A DNA stretch of 64,000 bases from Cherax quadricarinatus (lineage: Eukaryota; Arthropoda; Malacostraca; Decapoda; Parastacidae), in NCBI RefSeq assembly GCF_038502225.1, contig NC_091300.1:43941688-44005687 (forward strand), written 5' to 3'. Position 1 is the first letter of the stretch, and every line of letters starts with the position of its first letter. The notes beneath the pieces were generated by a model, which saw only the letters and a list, made by a program, of their open reading frames with translations, made no database searches and was not told where the DNA came from. The position numbers and the translations under genes were made by a program. Below are positions 18,369 to 28,414 of the stretch, one piece after another.

Positions 18369-20832
18369 CCTGGGCATCATCAGGTGTCTGGCTAGGCAGA
18401 CCTGGGCATCATCAGGTGTCTGGGTAGGCAGACCTGGGCATCATCAGGTGTCTGGCTAGGCAGGCCTGGGCATCATCAGGTGTCTGGCTAGGCAGACCTG
18501 GGCATCATCAGGTGTCTGGCTAGGCAGGCCTGGGCATCATCAGGTGTCTGGCTAGGCAGACCTGGGCATCATCAGGTGTCTGGCTAGGCAGGCCTGGGCA
18601 TCATCAGGTGTCTGGCTAGGCAGGCCTGGGCATCATCAGGTGTCTGGCTAGGCAGGCCTGGGCATCATCAGGTGTCTGGCTAGGCAGGCCTGGGCATCAT
18701 CAGGTGTCTGGCTAGGCAGGCCTGGGCATCATCAGGTGTCTGGCTAGGCAGGCCTGGGCATCATCAGGTGTCTGGCTAGGCAGACCTGGGCATCATCAGG
18801 TGTCTGGCTAGGCAGGCCTGGGCATCATCAGGTGTCTGGCTAGGCAGACCTGGGCATCATCAGGTGTCTGGGTAGGCAGACCTGGGCATCATCAGGTGTC
18901 TGGCTAGGCAGGCCTGGGCATCATCAGGTGTCTGGCTAGGCAGACCTGGGCATCATCAGGTGTCTGGCTAGGCAGGCCTGGGCATCATCAGGTGTCTGGC
19001 TAGGCAGACCTGGGCATCATCAGGTGTCTGGCTAGGCAGGCCTGGGCATCATCAGGTGTCTGGCTAGGCAGGCCTGGGCATCATCAGGTGTCTGGCTAGG
19101 CAGGCCTGGGCATCATCAGGTGTCTGGCTAGGCAGACCTGGGCATCATCAGGTGTCTGGCTAGGCAGGCCTGGGCATCATCAGGTGTCTGGCTAGGCAGG
19201 CCTGGGCATCATCAGGTGTCTGGCTAGGCAGGCCTGGGCATCATCAGGTGTCTGGCTAGGCAGGCCTGGGCATCATCAGGTGTCTGGCTAGGCAGGCCTG
19301 GGCATCATCAGGTGTCTGGCTAGGCAGGCCTGGGCATCATCAGGTGTCTGGCTAGGCAGGCCTGGGCATCATCAGGTGTCTGGCTAGGCAGGCCTGGGCA
19401 TCATCAGGTGTCTGGCTAGGCAGGCCTGGGCATCATCAGGTGTCTGGCTAGGCAGGCCTGGGCATCATCAGGTGTCTGGCTAGGCAGACCTGGGCATCAT
19501 CAGGTGTCTGGCTAGGCAGACCTGGGCATCATCAGGTGTCTGGCTAGGCAGACCTGGGCATCATCAGGTGTCTGGCTAGGCAGACCTGGGCATCATCAGG
19601 TGTCTGGCTAGGCAGACCTGGGCATCATCAGGTGTCTGGCTAGGCAGACCTGGGCATCATCAGGTGTCTGGCTAGGCAGACCTGGGCATCATCAGGTGTC
19701 TGGCTAGGCAGACCTGGGCATCATCAGGTGTCTGGCTAGGCAGACCTGGGCATCATCAGGTGTCTGGCTAGGCAGACCTGGGCATCATCAGGTGTCTGGC
19801 TAGGCAGACCTGGGCATCATCAGGTGTCTGGCTAGGCAGACCTGGGCATCATCAGGTGTCTGGCTAGGCAGACCTGGGCATCATCAGGTGTCTGGCTAGG
19901 CAGACCTGGGCATCATCAGGTGTCTGGCTAGGCAGACCTGGGCATCATCAGGTGTCTGGCTAGGCAGACCTGGGCATCATCAGGTGTCTGGCTAGGCAGA
20001 CCTGGGCATCATCAGGTGTCTGGCTAGGCAGACCTGGGCATCATCAGGTGTCTGGCTAGGCAGACCTGGGCATCATCAGGTGTCTGGCTAGGCAGACCTG
20101 GGCATCATCAGGTGTCTGGCTAGGCAGACCTGGGCATCATCAGGTGTCTGGCTAGGCAGACCTGGGCATCATCAGGTGTCTGGCTAGGCAGACCTGGGCA
20201 TCATCAGGTGTCTGGCTAGGCAGACCTGGGCATCATCAGGTGTCTGGCTAGGCAGACCTGGGCATCATCAGGTGTCTGGCTAGGCAGACCTGGGCATCAT
20301 CAGGTGTCTGGCTAGGCAGACCTGGGCATCATCAGGTGTCTGGCTAGGCAGACCTGGGCATCATCAGGTGTCTGGCTAGGCAGACCTGGGCATCATCAGG
20401 TGTCTGGCTAGGCAGACCTGGGCATCATCAGGTGTCTGGCTAGGCAGACCTGGGCATCATCAGGTGTCTGGCTAGGCAGACCTGGGCATCATCAGGTGTC
20501 TGGCTAGGCAGACCTGGGCATCATCAGGTGTCTGGCTAGGCAGACCTGGGCATCATCAGGTGTCTGGCTAGGCAGACCTGGGCATCATCAGGTGTCTGGC
20601 TAGGCAGACCTGGGCATCATCAGGTGTCTGGCTAGGCAGACCTGGGCATCATCAGGTGTCTGGCTAGGCAGACCTGGGCATCATCAGGTGTCTGGCTAGG
20701 CAGACCTGGGCATCATCAGGTGTCTGGCTAGGCAGACCTGGGCATCATCAGGTGTCTGGCTAGGCAGACCTGGGCATCATCAGGTGTCTGGCTAGGCAGA
20801 CCTGGGCATCATCAGGTGTCTGGCTAGGCAGA
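18369..20832. repeat. 32-bp minisatellite, 77 units
   Basis: Tandem repeat of a unit that begins CCTGGGCATCATCAGG and ends GGCTAGGCAG(A/G). The span is 2464 bp, exactly 77 units with no length variants. Units differ mainly at the last base: units 1-34 mix A and G, and units 35-77 (19457-20832) are all of the A type. Units 2 and 16 share GGGTAGG, and units 2-9 repeat the A/G pattern of units 16-23, a 14-unit (448 bp) higher-order step. A TAG in the unit and a length not divisible by three exclude a coding function. It lies about 1.5 kb beyond the last esterase exon. Confidence 0.97.
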
Positions 20833-21050
20833 CCTAGAGTGTGAAGTAAATTGCATGCATATTCTACTTTCTAAATAAATAAAGTAAACTCGAGGTAAAG
20901 AGCCAAGTTGTGCCAGGCACCAATGTTCCCCCCCCCCGGCACCAATGTTCCCCCCCCGGCACTGAGTGTCACTAGGACAACTTCTGTCTGTCATTATACA
21001 ACACAATCCTCGTCTCAGTATAACATAAATGAGTTTAAACGTACAGAAGA
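20833..21050. repeat. Short tandem block GGCACCAATGTTCCCCC
   Basis: Two neighbouring copies of GGCACCAATGTT followed by a C run at about 20920-20960. Otherwise nothing is recognised. Confidence 0.5.
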
Positions 21051-21432
21051 ATGAAAAAAGTAATGCAGTTGTTTAAAGAATCGAAAATCTCTCCCAGTGA
21101 ATGCAAAAGACTTGACAGACGATGCAACATCCTTCCCAGTGAAGAGCAGAGGTGCCACTACCACGATAAGAGACAACACAATAAGTGTGAGGGGTCAAAG
21201 ACTGTTCAACTGCCTCCCAGCATACATAAGGGGAATTACCAATAGACCCCTGGCTGTCTTCAGCAAGGCGCTGAACTGGCACCTATAGTCAGTACCTGAC
21301 CAACCGGGCTGTGGTTCGTACGTCGGGTTGCGTGTGGCCAACAGTAACAGCCTGGTTGATCAGGCCCTGACCCATGAGGCCTGGTCACAGACCGGGCCGC
21401 GGGGGCGTTGACCCCCGAAACCCTCTCCAGGT
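21051..21432 (+). pseudogene. LINE-G C-terminal fragment with 3' UTR
   Basis: C-terminal coding remnant split over two frames (KISPSECKRLDRRCN, then RDNTISVRGQRLFNCLPAYI to about 21288) of the same type as the end of the fragment at 1-1003. It is followed by a G/C-rich 3' UTR (CCTGGTTGATCAGG, CAGACCGGGCCGCGGGGGCG) ending CTCTCCAGGTATAC at about 21435. A piece of the same 3' UTR is inserted at 15595-15653. It is 5'-truncated and inactive. Confidence 0.75.
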
Positions 21433-21489
21433 ATACTGGGCTCTCTGAACATGTACTCTAGTTAGTAGACTAAGAGGACGTAAGTGGAG

Positions 21490-22410
21490 AACAATATAAA
21501 TTGAATGCTGAAGATAAATATTAAGTGATCAGTTGCTAAAAATATTTAGGGCAAACAGACAGGATGTTCCAGTGTTAAATGAATTTCAAAGGGTAAAGAA
21601 GAGAACGCAGTGGCTTATAAAAGGAGCTAAAGCAAGACACTATTGCTCAAAAATCGAAGAATACCAAGAACAATCAGAAAGCTCTGGCAACAACTAAAAA
21701 GCGCTGGGTTACAGTCATAAACCCGTAGGTAATAATATATTTCTACAGGTACATGTACAAGGTATATAGGCCTAGCTGACATCAATGATACACTACTGTT
21801 ATATAGAAAGCTGCTTGTTATGCTGTGCGTTTCGGGCAAATTAGGTCAATTTTGTCCCAGGATGAAACCCTCACCAGTCGACTAACACCCAGGAACTCAT
21901 TTGACTGATGAGTGAACAGGGGCAGCAGGTGTCTTATGGAAACACGTCCTAATGGTTTCCAGCCGTACTGGTGATTGACCCCCGGACCTCAGTGTGTGAG
22001 CTGATGTGCTAACAATCGAGCTACTGGACACCTTAAATCTAACAGTACTAAATATCGATAAAAAGGTATGCCATAAAATAACTAAAGTGGTAAATTGTTT
22101 CAATTCATACTACACAACCGTTGTATCAACATTATTATCTAATCTCCCACTAGCATTGAATACCTTTATCATAGACTCCAGTAAGTATGAAACTAAGAGC
22201 AACGGGTCAGATAACATCCCAGCCACATACTGAAAGATGGTATCCCTGAATTACCAGTTCCCATTTCGCACTTAATAAAATATCCATAGCCACTAATACC
22301 GTCACTATGGGGTTCAACTAGGACAGAGTTACTCTTGTCTTCAAGAAAAACAGCAGATCTGACGTCAACAACTATAGGCATGTTAGTATAATCAGTGTGA
22401 TGTCTAGCCC
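21490..22410 (+). pseudogene. LINE-F fragment, interrupted by a SINE
   Basis: Decayed non-LTR element homologous to the piece at 52440-53270: segments resembling the region before the RT, then KSNGSDNIP and NNYRHVSIISV (the YRP(I/L)S motif area) near 22190-22390. Several stops and frameshifts are present. A minus-strand SINE sits at about 21740-22030. The uninterrupted order is seen at 52690-52745, where the two flanks are contiguous. Confidence 0.7.
21740..22030 (-). mobile_element. tRNA-derived SINE (core family) in LINE-F
   Basis: On the minus strand: a tRNA-like head (GTAGCTCGATTGTTAGCAC A-box-like; GGGGGTCAATCACC B-box-like), then the core GTTAGTCGACTGGTGAGGG and CATCCTGGGACAAAATTGAC. 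The tail is GCATAACAAGCAGCTTTCTA. The same core occurs at 36950-37000 and 42850-42900. It splits LINE-F. Confidence 0.65.
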
Positions 22411-23140
22411 TTTGAATTTCGCGACCCCAAATCCTAGTGTCTCTGTGTCGCAAAATTAAAAAAAAAAAAAAATCTTATGAAATGATAATCTTTTCCTTAT
22501 GTTAATGACACCAAACGTACGAAATTTGATGGAAAACTTACGGAATTACGCTCTCGCGAAGTCAGCGATCTCGTCGATGTTTACGCATCGGCGATTTCGC
22601 CCACTTTGAGCCCTATTTTCGGCCAATTCCATTATTCCAGTCTACCAAACTCATAGCTGTCTTTAGAACTCCATTTGTTCTATCGATTGAGTATAAGAAA
22701 CCGTCCATTTACTGATTTCAACTACCCAGTAAAGTGGTCAGAAATTGGCAATTTGACCAATTTCACGCAAATAAAAAATATATGCCAATTTCAAAACAGG
22801 GTCCAGAATGAACAATGCAAACATTCCAGGCACTAAAATAAAATTTTCTCTGTTCATCAACCACGTCTTCAGGCCCTTCGCTTCTAATGACCAGAGCTTT
22901 GGTAAGATGGGGAAGGAAGAAGGATGGGTAAGGATGGAAATATTGGAAGAGGGTTGGAGGGGGGGGGGGAGAGGTAGGATATAAAAGGTAAGTGGCCCAA
23001 CCACTTTGGTGTAATTTAAAAAGTGTATTTGAATTGATAAGATTATTTTTTAAGAGGTATAATACTAACCCATCAGAGTCACATAAATATAATAGGTATA
23101 TAAGTACATGACTCTGAATTGGTTGTAATTATACAAGTTG

Positions 23141-23143
<3 letters not shown>
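22411..23143. repeat. Unclassified dispersed repeat
   Basis: Begins at CCCTTTGAATTTCGCGACC and is A/T-rich with a (A)15 run near 22458 and an (A)GGTTGG(G)n tract near 22960. The CCCTTTGA end recalls, in inverted form, GTCAAAGGG at 31035-31044. No ORF stands out. It runs up to the LINE-E poly(T). Confidence 0.35.
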
Positions 23144-23183
<40 letters not shown>

Positions 23184-23353
23184 CTCGCGATTGCACAACG
23201 GATATTTATACGACAGGAAAGGCAATATTTTCTGGCCAGTTTATGAGCTCGTGACAATAGCTTCTTAATGGTGGTGTCCAACAATAGTCAATAGCATAAT
23301 TTTACATTAGAAAGTTATTTAAGATGTCTCCCTAATTGGGGGCGATGATTTTT

Positions 23354-26242
23354 TCAGTATAAATAGAAGGGTTCTGGTAGTATCCAATCTTGTTCGTCAG
23401 GTAAGTTGCTCAAAATCATGGGTCGAGGGTAATCATCTTTATGAATAAAACGACGAACCCTCTGTGGGAGAGTCATTCTTTGAGTCCTGTGAGGTGGAGT
23501 ATTGATGGTGTAATCGGTGGTATTTATCACTTGTATAGGATGTTCTCTATCTGGCATGTATAGTTCTTGCATTGTATAAAGTTGTTTCTTTTTTAGGGTG
23601 TCAAGGCGTACATTTATGGCAGTGATATCTTGTTGTGTGTGTAAATCTGCCATTTTAACTCTGTCTCTCCTCCTGGTATTGGTAATAAATCGAAGAGCTC
23701 TATTCTGGACCCTTTGTAACCGTAGCATGTTGGTCTTTGTTGTTAATGACATTGGGACACAAGGGTATTCAAGTATAGGTCTTATTATCATTTTATACAG
23801 ATGTTTTTTGACATGTTGAGGGGCTTGATTGAATCGAAAGAGTTTGCTAAGACCGGCTTTGGCTGTGTTGATCTTTTTAGTTACATGAGATGTTGAGTGG
23901 AGCAGCCTGTCTATTTCATATCCCAAGATCTTGTTAGGGTTTCTAATGGCTACAGGTGTACCTCTGATGGAGATACCCCCTTTATCTTCAATGGTTGATG
24001 CAAAACATCCTATCGTGCTAACAAGGACCTTGTCAGGATTAGTCGTAATTCTCCATTTCTTCTCCCAATTAGATGTTCGACGAAGTTCAATATTCATTTT
24101 TTCTATGACTCTCTCATACTTGTATTTTCCTGTTACTGGAGTTGATGAGACGACATGAATAACATCATCTGCAAACTGTGTCACAATTGTGTCATTAAAC
24201 TCTGGTTGAGGAAGGTCATTCACATAAATGTTAAACAGAAGTGGACTGAGACAAGAACCTTGTGGGACACCAGCCGTCGGTATAAAAGGTTCTGTCGACT
24301 TGCCATGAAAGGTGGGAATGATTTTTCTTTGAGTTAAGAAATTATAAATTACTCTGAGAAAAGTCCAGTTATGGTCTGGTAGGTCAATGAGTTTGTATAT
24401 AAGGCCATCATGCCATAAGCTATCAAAAGCTTTATGAACATCTCTGGTGGCAATTAAGGCAAGATTGCCCTGCTGTTTTAGACTTGCTACAGTGTCAAAA
24501 ATAACATTTATTGCATGATTGGTACCTCTATGTGTTCTAAAGCCAAATTGTTTTTCAGTAAACAAGTGATTAAACTCCATATAGTAATTCAATCTGTTGG
24601 AAATGACTTTCTCAAGAACTTTTCCAGTGACTTCAAGTAAAGATATAGGTCTATAGTTCCCAGGTTGGTGGATATCTTTATTGGGCTTAGCAAGAAAGAT
24701 CATTCTAGCAGTCTTAAAAACAACTGGAAAATGTCCTGAGGCCAAGATGGCATTAAAGATATTTACCAAGGACTGTTTGCAATTTCTAGGTAGGTACTTT
24801 ATTTGTTTCATTGTTATTCCAGAGAGGCCAGGGGCTCTATTTCTCATTCTTCCAATAACCTGACTTATCTCTAGTAATGTAATAGGTCTAGTAAGCGGGT
24901 GTGTATCTTCAAGAGTTGAAGTATCGATGGTAGGTAGTGGTTGTAGATCATCAAAGTTCTCATCTCTCCATTCATTTACTAACTGATAATGATTATTATT
25001 AAATTGACGACTGTTATTGTGAGAGAGAATTTTCTCCCATACATCACCCATCAAATTAGCCTGGTCCTGTGGATCGTCAAGTTTAATTTCAACATCTTCA
25101 TCATCCTCATCAGTGAAGGTATGAACTAGGTAGTTAGGAGCCTTGTGCTTTGCCCCTAAAAGTTGTCGGATCTTACTCCAAAATTTTGCTGGTTCACGTT
25201 TATATTGATTAGCTTGAAGAACTAGAAATTTCCATATGTCTCGTTTGTGTTGACTAATCATGTTAATTAATTCATGCCTTAATCGGTGCAGTGTAGCTGC
25301 TGGTGGTTGTCGCGTTTGAAGATGCCTTCGACATTCTGCTTGATAATTTCTTAAAGTGTCTCTAATTTCTCTAGTAGGTTTGTATTGTTGGTATATCTTT
25401 GTGGAAGCTAATTGGCAAGTTGCATTGGTAGCTTCAATTATTCGATTGTGCAGGGACCTGATTGCATCATCAATTGCACTGGAAGGTAGATTTTCCAAAG
25501 ACACAATTTCATCTTCACCCAGATATGCCCTGAAGGGGTCAAATCCTAGGGTGTTAAGATTGGGTTTAGGAGTTACAGGTATTCTAAATGGAGAAGTTTG
25601 TAGTTGTATTATAACAGGGATATGGTCAGATCCTACATTTCCACCAGGAGATATACGACAGTGAAAGATGTCACAGTCTCTGTTTGTCAGTACAATATCT
25701 GGTGTTCCTGGATGAGGTCCGATGTACGATTTGAAGAATGGGCCTTGAAATGACAAGTTTCTAGCTGTCATGATATTAAAGAGTTGTTTTCCTTTTAAGT
25801 CACCCAGTGGAATACCAGCTCCACAGTTAAAGAGGGCAGGGTGATGAGCATTAAAATCTCCAGCTAGTATTGTTGGAATATTTCTGCTTAATATCCTATG
25901 TAGAGGAATTGACTCTATATATGGCTGTCTCGGGGGAAAATATCCAGTTCCTATTACTAGTTTTCCATGCGACGTTGTTAGTTCTATTGCAAGAATGTTA
26001 TCTTCATCCACATGAATATTTTTAAATGTATATCCTAATTTAACCAAGATGGCTACACCACTAAACGGTCCTCTCGATTTTTCAACAGTACAGTATCCAC
26101 GTAATTTAATATGTTGATCAACTCTTGCAGCTGTCTCGTTCAAAAGTATAACATCGGGATTATAGTTATGTAGTTCAACCTCAAGAAGGTAACGGTTATT
26201 AAAGAAATGTTTAACATTAAGTTGGAAGATTGTAATCCCCAT
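23354..26242 (-). CDS. LINE-E ORF2: endonuclease-reverse transcriptase (intact, 962 aa)
   Basis: The APE-type endonuclease is at the N terminus (Glu36 in LLNETAAR, AGDFNAHH at about 128-134, GSDHIPV at about 204-210). The RT has YRPISLLEVTGK (about 529), HKAFDSLWHDG, AGVPQGSCLSPLLFNIYVNDL (about 657) and FADD (about 689). A C-terminal region follows, with YPCVPMSLTTKTN and LQRVQNRALRFITNT. The ORF has no interruptions. It starts at an ATG that shares its first base with the ORF1 stop (TAATG), an arrangement known to couple translation in the SART1 LINE. Together with ORF1 it could be an active element. Confidence 0.92.
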   Translation of the reverse strand: MGITIFQLNVKHFFNNRYLLEVELHNYNPDVILLNETAARVDQHIKLRGYCTVEKSRGPFSGVAILVKLGYTFKNIHVDEDNILAIELTTSHGKLVIGTGYFPPRQPYIESIPLHRILSRNIPTILAGDFNAHHPALFNCGAGIPLGDLKGKQLFNIMTARNLSFQGPFFKSYIGPHPGTPDIVLTNRDCDIFHCRISPGGNVGSDHIPVIIQLQTSPFRIPVTPKPNLNTLGFDPFRAYLGEDEIVSLENLPSSAIDDAIRSLHNRIIEATNATCQLASTKIYQQYKPTREIRDTLRNYQAECRRHLQTRQPPAATLHRLRHELINMISQHKRDIWKFLVLQANQYKREPAKFWSKIRQLLGAKHKAPNYLVHTFTDEDDEDVEIKLDDPQDQANLMGDVWEKILSHNNSRQFNNNHYQLVNEWRDENFDDLQPLPTIDTSTLEDTHPLTRPITLLEISQVIGRMRNRAPGLSGITMKQIKYLPRNCKQSLVNIFNAILASGHFPVVFKTARMIFLAKPNKDIHQPGNYRPISLLEVTGKVLEKVISNRLNYYMEFNHLFTEKQFGFRTHRGTNHAINVIFDTVASLKQQGNLALIATRDVHKAFDSLWHDGLIYKLIDLPDHNWTFLRVIYNFLTQRKIIPTFHGKSTEPFIPTAGVPQGSCLSPLLFNIYVNDLPQPEFNDTIVTQFADDVIHVVSSTPVTGKYKYERVIEKMNIELRRTSNWEKKWRITTNPDKVLVSTIGCFASTIEDKGGISIRGTPVAIRNPNKILGYEIDRLLHSTSHVTKKINTAKAGLSKLFRFNQAPQHVKKHLYKMIIRPILEYPCVPMSLTTKTNMLRLQRVQNRALRFITNTRRRDRVKMADLHTQQDITAINVRLDTLKKKQLYTMQELYMPDREHPIQVINTTDYTINTPPHRTQRMTLPQRVRRFIHKDDYPRPMILSNLPDEQDWILPEPFYLY

Positions 26243-27915
26243 TATTTCTTATTCTTCGATCGTACACTGCGTTCTGAACGCCTGCAAGTAATGTCATGTG
26301 TTGTATCTACACTATTCCTGCTGGACTCGTCAAGGGGAGGAGAGAACTTTTGCGTGGATGCTTGTGTATTAAAAATGCCATCATCTTCACTAGAGGCAGT
26401 AATATTAACAGACTCATTAGAATCGTTAGAGTCGTTAGAATCGTTAGAGTCGTTAGAGTCATCATCATAAAACTGAGGTATGCTATTCTCAGTTTCAGGA
26501 AGCAGAGGCTCGTGAGAGTTAATGGGAGACTGTGTAGGCTCCAAGTGAATATTAGATAGGCAAGGTGAGTTACCTTGGGAAAGTTCCTGTTCAACAGGTT
26601 CAGCTACAATAGCGAGAGAGTAGGCACCACTTTCTGGGGCATTGTTATGTTCTGGTGTTGACTTATCGGGTTGAGAGGAGTTGACAACCTGAGTTTGCGA
26701 GGAGGACGATCCCTGGGCCAGGGATGACTTAGGCTTCTTTTTAGGTGTAGAGTATGGTACATACTTCTTGTTATGAGAAGGCTGGGTCATAATGGCCTTC
26801 ACATTTTCAGGGATAATGATGGGAGTAATCCCATTAGCCATTAACAGATCATTTAAAACACGAGAGCAGAGTTGAATATCACCACCTGCTGTGTCTTTGG
26901 CCACCAAGTACATTAGTTGTGCTCTCGTTATATCCCCGTCTGTGGATACCTGAGACACATGAGATGCGACTGAACCTTGTTGTTGTGTCTGTTGTAAGTG
27001 AGGGTTAGATTGGGGCGCTCCAAGAGGGGCAGAATTCCAAACATTGGAACCATTGGTAGAGACCTGAGGAGTCCCACTTGATCCAGGCAGAGCTGGGAAG
27101 GAAGTTTGGGACATGGTTGGCGGTGCCTGGGGAGTGGTCTTCTTAGAAGTGGATAGTTTCTTGGCGTCAAGAATTTTCTGCATTTCCTTTTTTCTTTCTG
27201 GACAAATAGCAGAAACAGCATGATGTTTTCCATTACAGAGGACACATTTAGGTGAATTTTTATTGGTACAATCACGATAGGAATGTTGGCCAGAGCAAAT
27301 GCTACAAATTTGCCCTTGTGTACTGCATTTGTTGTTGTTATGACCAAAGGCATAACACTTGAAACATTGTGTCACACTGACAAAACGTTCCATAGAAATT
27401 TGGTCAGATGTGCATCTGGTACTGAAACATTTGAAGCCATTTTGACACACAAGTTTGGCCTCCTCAGGTGTCTCCAGTATTAATTTTAAAGTTACCTTAT
27501 TGTTGTTGTGATTCGAGAATTTGTGTGCTTCTACAGCCCTAAGGTCAGAATTCTCGGCATTAATGTTATCAACAATTTCATTAACAGTGCTGTGTTTCAT
27601 AAAACTGTTGATTCTGGCCACAAACACAGTCCTCTGAGCTTGATAGCTGTCAGGTGCAATTGGGATAACACCAGAAGTCCTCAGTTTATCCAAGACATCA
27701 TGCTTTAGGAGTTGAAGTAACTCTTCTTCCGAAGAGAGGAGAAGTACTGCTCCAGCGTGGGTTTTAAAAACATCCACTGGAGCAACAGTTGAGTTAGAGC
27801 AAATACAATTGAGAATGTCTTTCATGGACATTTGATTTCCATCAATGCGTAATCTTACACGAATCCTCGCCATGATGCCTAGGAAGGAGCATCTGGCAGA
27901 GGAGTTGCTTAACAA
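26242..27915 (-). CDS. LINE-E ORF1: gag-like protein with three zinc knuckles
   Basis: 557-codon ORF encoding an RNA-binding, particle-forming type of protein. Residues 184-197 (CX2CX4HX4C), 204-216 and 224-238 form three CCHC-type knuckles, typical of jockey-clade ORF1. The upstream half (QRTVFVARINSFM region) is related to LINE-D ORF1. The C-terminal third is rich in Ser, Gln and Pro and ends with a basic run after a D/N/S repeat (SNDSNDSND) encoded by short tandem repeats at about 26410-26460. The start at 27915 gives the longest frame; a Met 14 codons later (MARIRVRLR) may be the real one. The stop overlaps the ORF2 start. Confidence 0.88.
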   Translation of the reverse strand: MLSNSSARCSFLGIMARIRVRLRIDGNQMSMKDILNCICSNSTVAPVDVFKTHAGAVLLLSSEEELLQLLKHDVLDKLRTSGVIPIAPDSYQAQRTVFVARINSFMKHSTVNEIVDNINAENSDLRAVEAHKFSNHNNNKVTLKLILETPEEAKLVCQNGFKCFSTRCTSDQISMERFVSVTQCFKCYAFGHNNNKCSTQGQICSICSGQHSYRDCTNKNSPKCVLCNGKHHAVSAICPERKKEMQKILDAKKLSTSKKTTPQAPPTMSQTSFPALPGSSGTPQVSTNGSNVWNSAPLGAPQSNPHLQQTQQQGSVASHVSQVSTDGDITRAQLMYLVAKDTAGGDIQLCSRVLNDLLMANGITPIIIPENVKAIMTQPSHNKKYVPYSTPKKKPKSSLAQGSSSSQTQVVNSSQPDKSTPEHNNAPESGAYSLAIVAEPVEQELSQGNSPCLSNIHLEPTQSPINSHEPLLPETENSIPQFYDDDSNDSNDSNDSNDSNESVNITASSEDDGIFNTQASTQKFSPPLDESSRNSVDTTHDITCRRSERSVRSKNKK

Positions 27916-28142
27916 AAAGGTATCTTTCCTTAATGTTAGCCTAACATCCTATTTCAGCTGACTTATGAAGGTCAGCTCCTAAGATAGCCTACCCTCGAGT
28001 AGTGAGGGGAAAGGGCCCAAGGCAAAGATCGGCTGGATTTTAAAAAACCACACGGGCTACCAGATGGTCAAAATGCCTTGTGTTAACTCGCCAAAGCGAA
28101 GTTGCCGAAAAATAAGAAGATAGGACAGTCAGAAGGATAGCA

Positions 28143-28414
28143 ATGTATGTAGTGTGTGGGCCAGTGTTGATGTATGGGTGGGGGGAGGATGGGGATGAGA
28201 GGGGTGAACAAGCAAGCAAGTCACCGCCTTACCCTCTTGATGGGATGGGGCTCGAAGTGACTGCAAGCAAGTCTCCTCTCAGCTCTGGTGGAGAACTACT
28301 CAGGATAACCCAAGTAAATTCTCGAGCAACAGTGTTCAGAGTTGCTCAGCTTAAGAGCGGGAACGACGACGTCTTCTCTCCACGGTGGCTGGGCTGGAAC
28401 CTCTGTATCTGTAT
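28143..28414. other. Sequence between LINE-E and LINE-D
   Basis: No gene is recognised. It is probably target sequence for LINE-D or more of the LINE-E leader. It contains the left copy of the 15-bp LINE-D duplication at 28400-28414. Confidence 0.4.

Larger units (their letters stand above)
23144..28142 (-). mobile_element. LINE-E, jockey-like retrotransposon, near full length
   Basis: Minus-strand element with 5' leader (about 28142-27916), ORF1 (27915-26242), ORF2 (26242-23354), a 170-nt 3' UTR and a 40-nt poly(A) (T run at 23144-23183). Both ORFs are open. The 5' boundary is uncertain: no target-site duplication was found, and the leader may extend to the LINE-D insertion. An internal fragment of the same family lies at 1004-1753. 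Confidence 0.87.

Noticed and set aside
18369..20832. CRISPR-like look of a 32-bp direct repeat array
   Set aside because: Units abut with no spacers, and the window has spliced eukaryotic exons. It is a minisatellite.
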